Shown piece by piece: positions 5,210-7,829 of a DNA stretch of 7,829 nt. Position 1 is the stretch's first letter; every line of letters begins with the position of its first letter. The position numbers were made by a program, and so were the translations under genes. The notes under the pieces are model-generated. The model saw nothing but the letters and a program-made list of their open reading frames with translations. It was not told where the DNA came from and did not search any database. Source of the stretch: Pseudomonadota bacterium (lineage in GTDB: Bacteria; Pseudomonadota; Gammaproteobacteria; Burkholderiales; Burkholderiaceae_C); contig JAEWBU010000291.1 in the NCBI GenBank assembly GCA_023390985.1, forward strand, positions 1-7,829, in the 5' to 3' direction.

Positions 5210-7829
5210 ATGGACCAAGCCCTGAACAACAACAGCAAGAAGAAATCCGCGGCCGCGTCCGCGGCCCCCGCCGTCGGCCGCATCCGTACCCGCGATCCCG
5301 AAGCGGCCGCCGAAGCGCAGTCGCGGCAGATCCTCGCGGCGCTGATGGCCTTTTCCCAAGGCGACTTCCAGACGCGCCTGCCGGTCACCTGGACCGGCAC
5401 CGACGGGCGCATCGCCGAGGCCTTCAATCAGTGCATCTCGAACGCGCAGCGCATCACGCAGGAAGCCGCGCGCCTGTCCACCACCGTCGGCAAGGAAGGC
5501 CGCCTGACCCAGCGGATCGCCACGCCCGGCGCCGTGGGCGGCTGGGCGGCCCAGGTCGATTCGCTCAACACGCTGATCGACGACCTGGTGCGTCCCACCA
5601 CCGACATCGCCCGCACCATCGGCGCGGTCGCCAAGGGCGATCTCGGCCAGCAGATGGAGCTGCAGGTGGACGGACGCGCGCTCAAGGGTGAGTTCCTGCG
5701 TTCGGCCAAGCTGGTGAACACCATGATCGAGCAGCTGTCCGTGTTCACCAACGAGGTGACGCGGGTGGCGCGCGAGGTGGGCACCGAGGGCAAGCTGGGC
5801 GGCCAGGCCCAGGTGAAGAACGTGTCCGGCGTGTGGAAGGACCTCACCGATTCGGTGAACCAGATGGCCGGCAACCTGACCGCGCAGGTGCGCAACATCG
5901 CGGAAGTGACGATCGCGGTGGCCAACGGCGACCTGTCCAAGAAGATCACCGTGGACGTGCGCGGCGAGATCCTTCAGCTCAAGGAAGCCACCAACACCAT
6001 GGTGGACCAGCTGCGATCCTTCGCCTCGGAAGTGACGCGCGTGGCGCGCGAGGTGGGCACCGACGGTCGCCTGGGCGGCCAGGCGGTGGTGCCCGGCGTG
6101 GCCGGCACCTGGAAGGACCTGACCGACTCGGTCAACTCGATGGCGAACAACCTCACCTCCCAGGTGCGGAACATCGCCAACGTGACGACCGCTGTCGCGC
6201 GCGGCGACCTCTCGCGCAAGATCACCGTGGACGTGAAGGGCGAGATCCTGGAGCTGAAGGAAACCATCAACACCATGGTGGACCAGCTCAACGGCTTCTC
6301 GTCCGAAGTGACGCGGGTGGCGCGCGAGGTGGGCACGGAAGGCAAGCTGGGCGGCCAGGCCCAGGTGCCCGGCATCGCCGGCACCTGGAAGGACCTCACC
6401 GACTCGGTGAACTCGATGGCGTCCAACCTGACGGGCCAGGTGCGCAACATCGCCGACGTGGCCACCGCCATCGCGCGCGGCGACCTCTCGCGCAAGATCA
6501 CGGTGGAGGTCAAGGGCGAGATCCTGCAGCTCAAGCAGACCATCAACACCATGGTGGACCAGCTGAACGCGTTCGCCGGCGAGGTGTCTCGCGTGGCGCG
6601 CGAGGTGGGCACCGAAGGCAAGCTGGGCGGCCAGGCGGCGGTGGAAGGCGTGGCCGGCACCTGGAAGGACCTGACCGACAACGTGAACTTCATGGCGTCC
6701 AACCTCACCGGCCAGGTGCGGAACATCGCCGAGGTGACGACCGCGGTGGCCAACGGCGACCTGTCCAAGAAGATCACGGTGGACGTGCGCGGCGAGGTGC
6801 TGGAGCTGAAGAACACCATCAACACGATGGTCGACCAGCTGAACGGCTTCGCTTCGGAGGTGACGCGCGTGGCGCGCGAGGTGGGCACGGAAGGCAAGCT
6901 GGGCGGCCAGGCCCAGGTGCCCGGCGTCGCCGGCACCTGGAAGGACCTCACCGACTCCGTGAACTTCATGGCGTCCAACCTGACGGGCCAGGTCCGCAAC
7001 ATCGCGGAAGTGACGACCGCCGTGGCGCGCGGCGACCTGTCCAAGAAGATCACCGTGGACGTGCGCGGCGAGATCCTGGAGCTGAAGAACACCATCAACA
7101 CGATGGTGGACCAGCTCAACGGCTTCGCCGGCGAGGTGTCGCGCGTGGCGCGTGAAGTGGGCACCGAAGGCAAGCTGGGCGGCCAGGCCCAGGTGCTGGG
7201 CGTCGCGGGCACGTGGAAGGACCTGACGGACAACGTCAACTCGATGGCGTCCAACCTCACGGCCCAGGTGCGCAACATCGCCGACGTGGCCACCGCGGTG
7301 GCCAACGGCGACCTGTCCAAGAAGATCACGGTGGACGTGAAGGGCGAGATCCTCGAGCTGAAGAACACCCTGAACACCATGGTGGACCAGCTCAACGGCT
7401 TCGCTTCGGAAGTGACGCGCGTGGCGCGCGAGGTGGGTTCCGAGGGCAAGCTGGGCGGACAGGCCCAGGTGCGCGGCGTTGCCGGCACCTGGAAGGACCT
7501 GACCGACAACGTCAACTCGATGGCGAACAACCTGACGGGTCAGGTGCGCAACATCGCGGAAGTGACGACGGCGGTGGCCAAGGGCGACCTCTCGCGCAAG
7601 ATCACGGTGGAGGTCAAGGGCGAGATCCTGGAGTTGAAGAACACCATCAACACGATGGTCGACCAGCTCAACGGCTTCGCTTCGGAAGTGACGCGCGTGG
7701 CGCGCGAGGTGGGTACCGAGGGCAAGCTCGGAGGCCAGGCCCAGGTGCCCGGCGTCGCCGGCACCTGGAAGGACCTCACCGACTCCGTGAACTTCATGGC
7801 GTCCAACCTGACGGGCCAGGTCCGCAACA
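5210..7829 (+). CDS. large soluble poly-HAMP signalling protein, probable Nik1/Os-1-like hybrid histidine kinase, N-terminal part
   Basis: HAMP modules relay conformational signals between input and kinase domains. The visible 873 residues have no membrane segment. Residues 1-40 are a polar, Ala/Lys-rich tail. Residues 41-80 form a first HAMP-type module (AFSQGDFQTRLPV, then GRIAEAFN), and residues 85-182 a divergent module pair with five extra residues. Exact 92-residue units then begin at residues 183, 275, 367, 459, 551, 643, 735 and 827. Each unit has two alternating modules: VTRVAREVGTEGKLGG with GTWKDLTDSVN, and QVRNIAEVTTAVARGDLSKK with GEILELKNTINTMVDQL. In fungal Nik1/Os-1 group III kinases such units precede histidine kinase and receiver domains; similar bacterial proteins often add GAF and several receivers. 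None is seen here because the frame runs off the right edge, so the kinase assignment is inference. The ATG at 5210 is the only plausible start after an in-frame TGA at 5168-5170. Confidence 0.88.
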   Translation, partial: MDQALNNNSKKKSAAASAAPAVGRIRTRDPEAAAEAQSRQILAALMAFSQGDFQTRLPVTWTGTDGRIAEAFNQCISNAQRITQEAARLSTTVGKEGRLTQRIATPGAVGGWAAQVDSLNTLIDDLVRPTTDIARTIGAVAKGDLGQQMELQVDGRALKGEFLRSAKLVNTMIEQLSVFTNEVTRVAREVGTEGKLGGQAQVKNVSGVWKDLTDSVNQMAGNLTAQVRNIAEVTIAVANGDLSKKITVDVRGEILQLKEATNTMVDQLRSFASEVTRVAREVGTDGRLGGQAVVPGVAGTWKDLTDSVNSMANNLTSQVRNIANVTTAVARGDLSRKITVDVKGEILELKETINTMVDQLNGFSSEVTRVAREVGTEGKLGGQAQVPGIAGTWKDLTDSVNSMASNLTGQVRNIADVATAIARGDLSRKITVEVKGEILQLKQTINTMVDQLNAFAGEVSRVAREVGTEGKLGGQAAVEGVAGTWKDLTDNVNFMASNLTGQVRNIAEVTTAVANGDLSKKITVDVRGEVLELKNTINTMVDQLNGFASEVTRVAREVGTEGKLGGQAQVPGVAGTWKDLTDSVNFMASNLTGQVRNIAEVTTAVARGDLSKKITVDVRGEILELKNTINTMVDQLNGFAGEVSRVAREVGTEGKLGGQAQVLGVAGTWKDLTDNVNSMASNLTAQVRNIADVATAVANGDLSKKITVDVKGEILELKNTLNTMVDQLNGFASEVTRVAREVGSEGKLGGQAQVRGVAGTWKDLTDNVNSMANNLTGQVRNIAEVTTAVAKGDLSRKITVEVKGEILELKNTINTMVDQLNGFASEVTRVAREVGTEGKLGGQAQVPGVAGTWKDLTDSVNFMASNLTGQVRN
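5756..7829 (+). repeat. tandem 276-bp repeat array encoding paired HAMP modules
   Basis: Unit starts fall at 5756, 6032, 6308, 6584, 6860, 7136, 7412 and 7688, each exactly 276 bp apart with no insertion or deletion; the eighth is cut by the window edge. Protein units differ at only a few positions, for example DSVN or DNVN, NSMA or NFMA, NGDLSKK, RGDLSRK or KGDLSRK, and VTRV or VSRV. The first unit is the most divergent (QVKNVSGVW in place of QVPGVAGTW). The nucleotide conservation extends to many synonymous positions, and positions 6905-7001 are identical to 7733-7829, three units away. Confidence 0.95.

Noticed and set aside
5974..7530. A 518-codon open frame on the minus strand opposite the HAMP array.
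   Set aside because: It is a by-product of the repeated, high-GC coding sequence: the same stop-free antisense frame recurs every 276 bp. Its translation is Ser/Thr/Arg-rich without a recognisable domain, and the plus frame has clear HAMP motifs.
5756..7829. Regular repeats as a CRISPR array or satellite DNA.
   Set aside because: The 276-bp period is a multiple of three, has no unique spacers, and encodes one continuous protein with HAMP features.

Overview
The window is high-GC (strong G/C at third codon positions) and reads as a chromosomal segment of a betaproteobacterium. Burkholderiales, probably a Comamonadaceae-like genus, is my best guess from gene style and codon use; no marker fixes the genus. 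Both ends cut through genes.

Layout. Positions 1-1282 (minus) hold dnaX, the clamp-loader tau/gamma gene, from its start codon to beyond the left edge. A nine-A tract in its coding strand sits at the junction between the conserved clamp-loader core and the Ala/Pro linker of tau. A stem-loop follows it, and stop codons lie close by in both alternative frames, so the gene is built to give a short gamma as well as tau. Divergent from dnaX is the small SRP RNA gene ffs (about 1345-1438, plus), with a TACAAT -10 box. Next comes a SRAP/YedK-family gene (1473-2189, plus), which protects abasic sites through a Cys2 DNA-protein crosslink. Converging on it is a minus-strand pair: a membrane acyltransferase-3 (3059-4240) and, after a gap of about 130 bp, a lipoprotein SGNH hydrolase (2193-2930). 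Together they resemble the two halves of AT3-SGNH fusion O-acetyltransferases that modify envelope glycans.

A small 77-residue protein of unknown function (4381-4614, plus) is divergent from the acyltransferase. It converges on a minus-strand cluster of very small ORFs: a 53-residue single-TM protein (4703-4864), then a 21-residue hydrophobic peptide (4634-4699) with a good ribosome binding site, and possibly a 27-codon leader ORF (4957-5040). The spacer between this cluster and the last gene is rich in hairpins. One of about 19 bp (5041-5085) would bury the ribosome binding site of the 27-codon ORF.

From 5210 to the right edge runs the N-terminal part of a very large soluble poly-HAMP protein. 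It contains seven complete tandem units of exactly 276 bp (92 residues) and part of an eighth, with no indels, and each unit is a pair of HAMP-type modules. This is the architecture of Nik1/Os-1-type hybrid histidine kinases; the kinase domains would lie outside the window. I see no tRNA, CRISPR array, insertion sequence or phage gene. The most noteworthy items are the dnaX slippage cassette, the homogenised poly-HAMP array, and the micro-ORF cluster with its structured leader.
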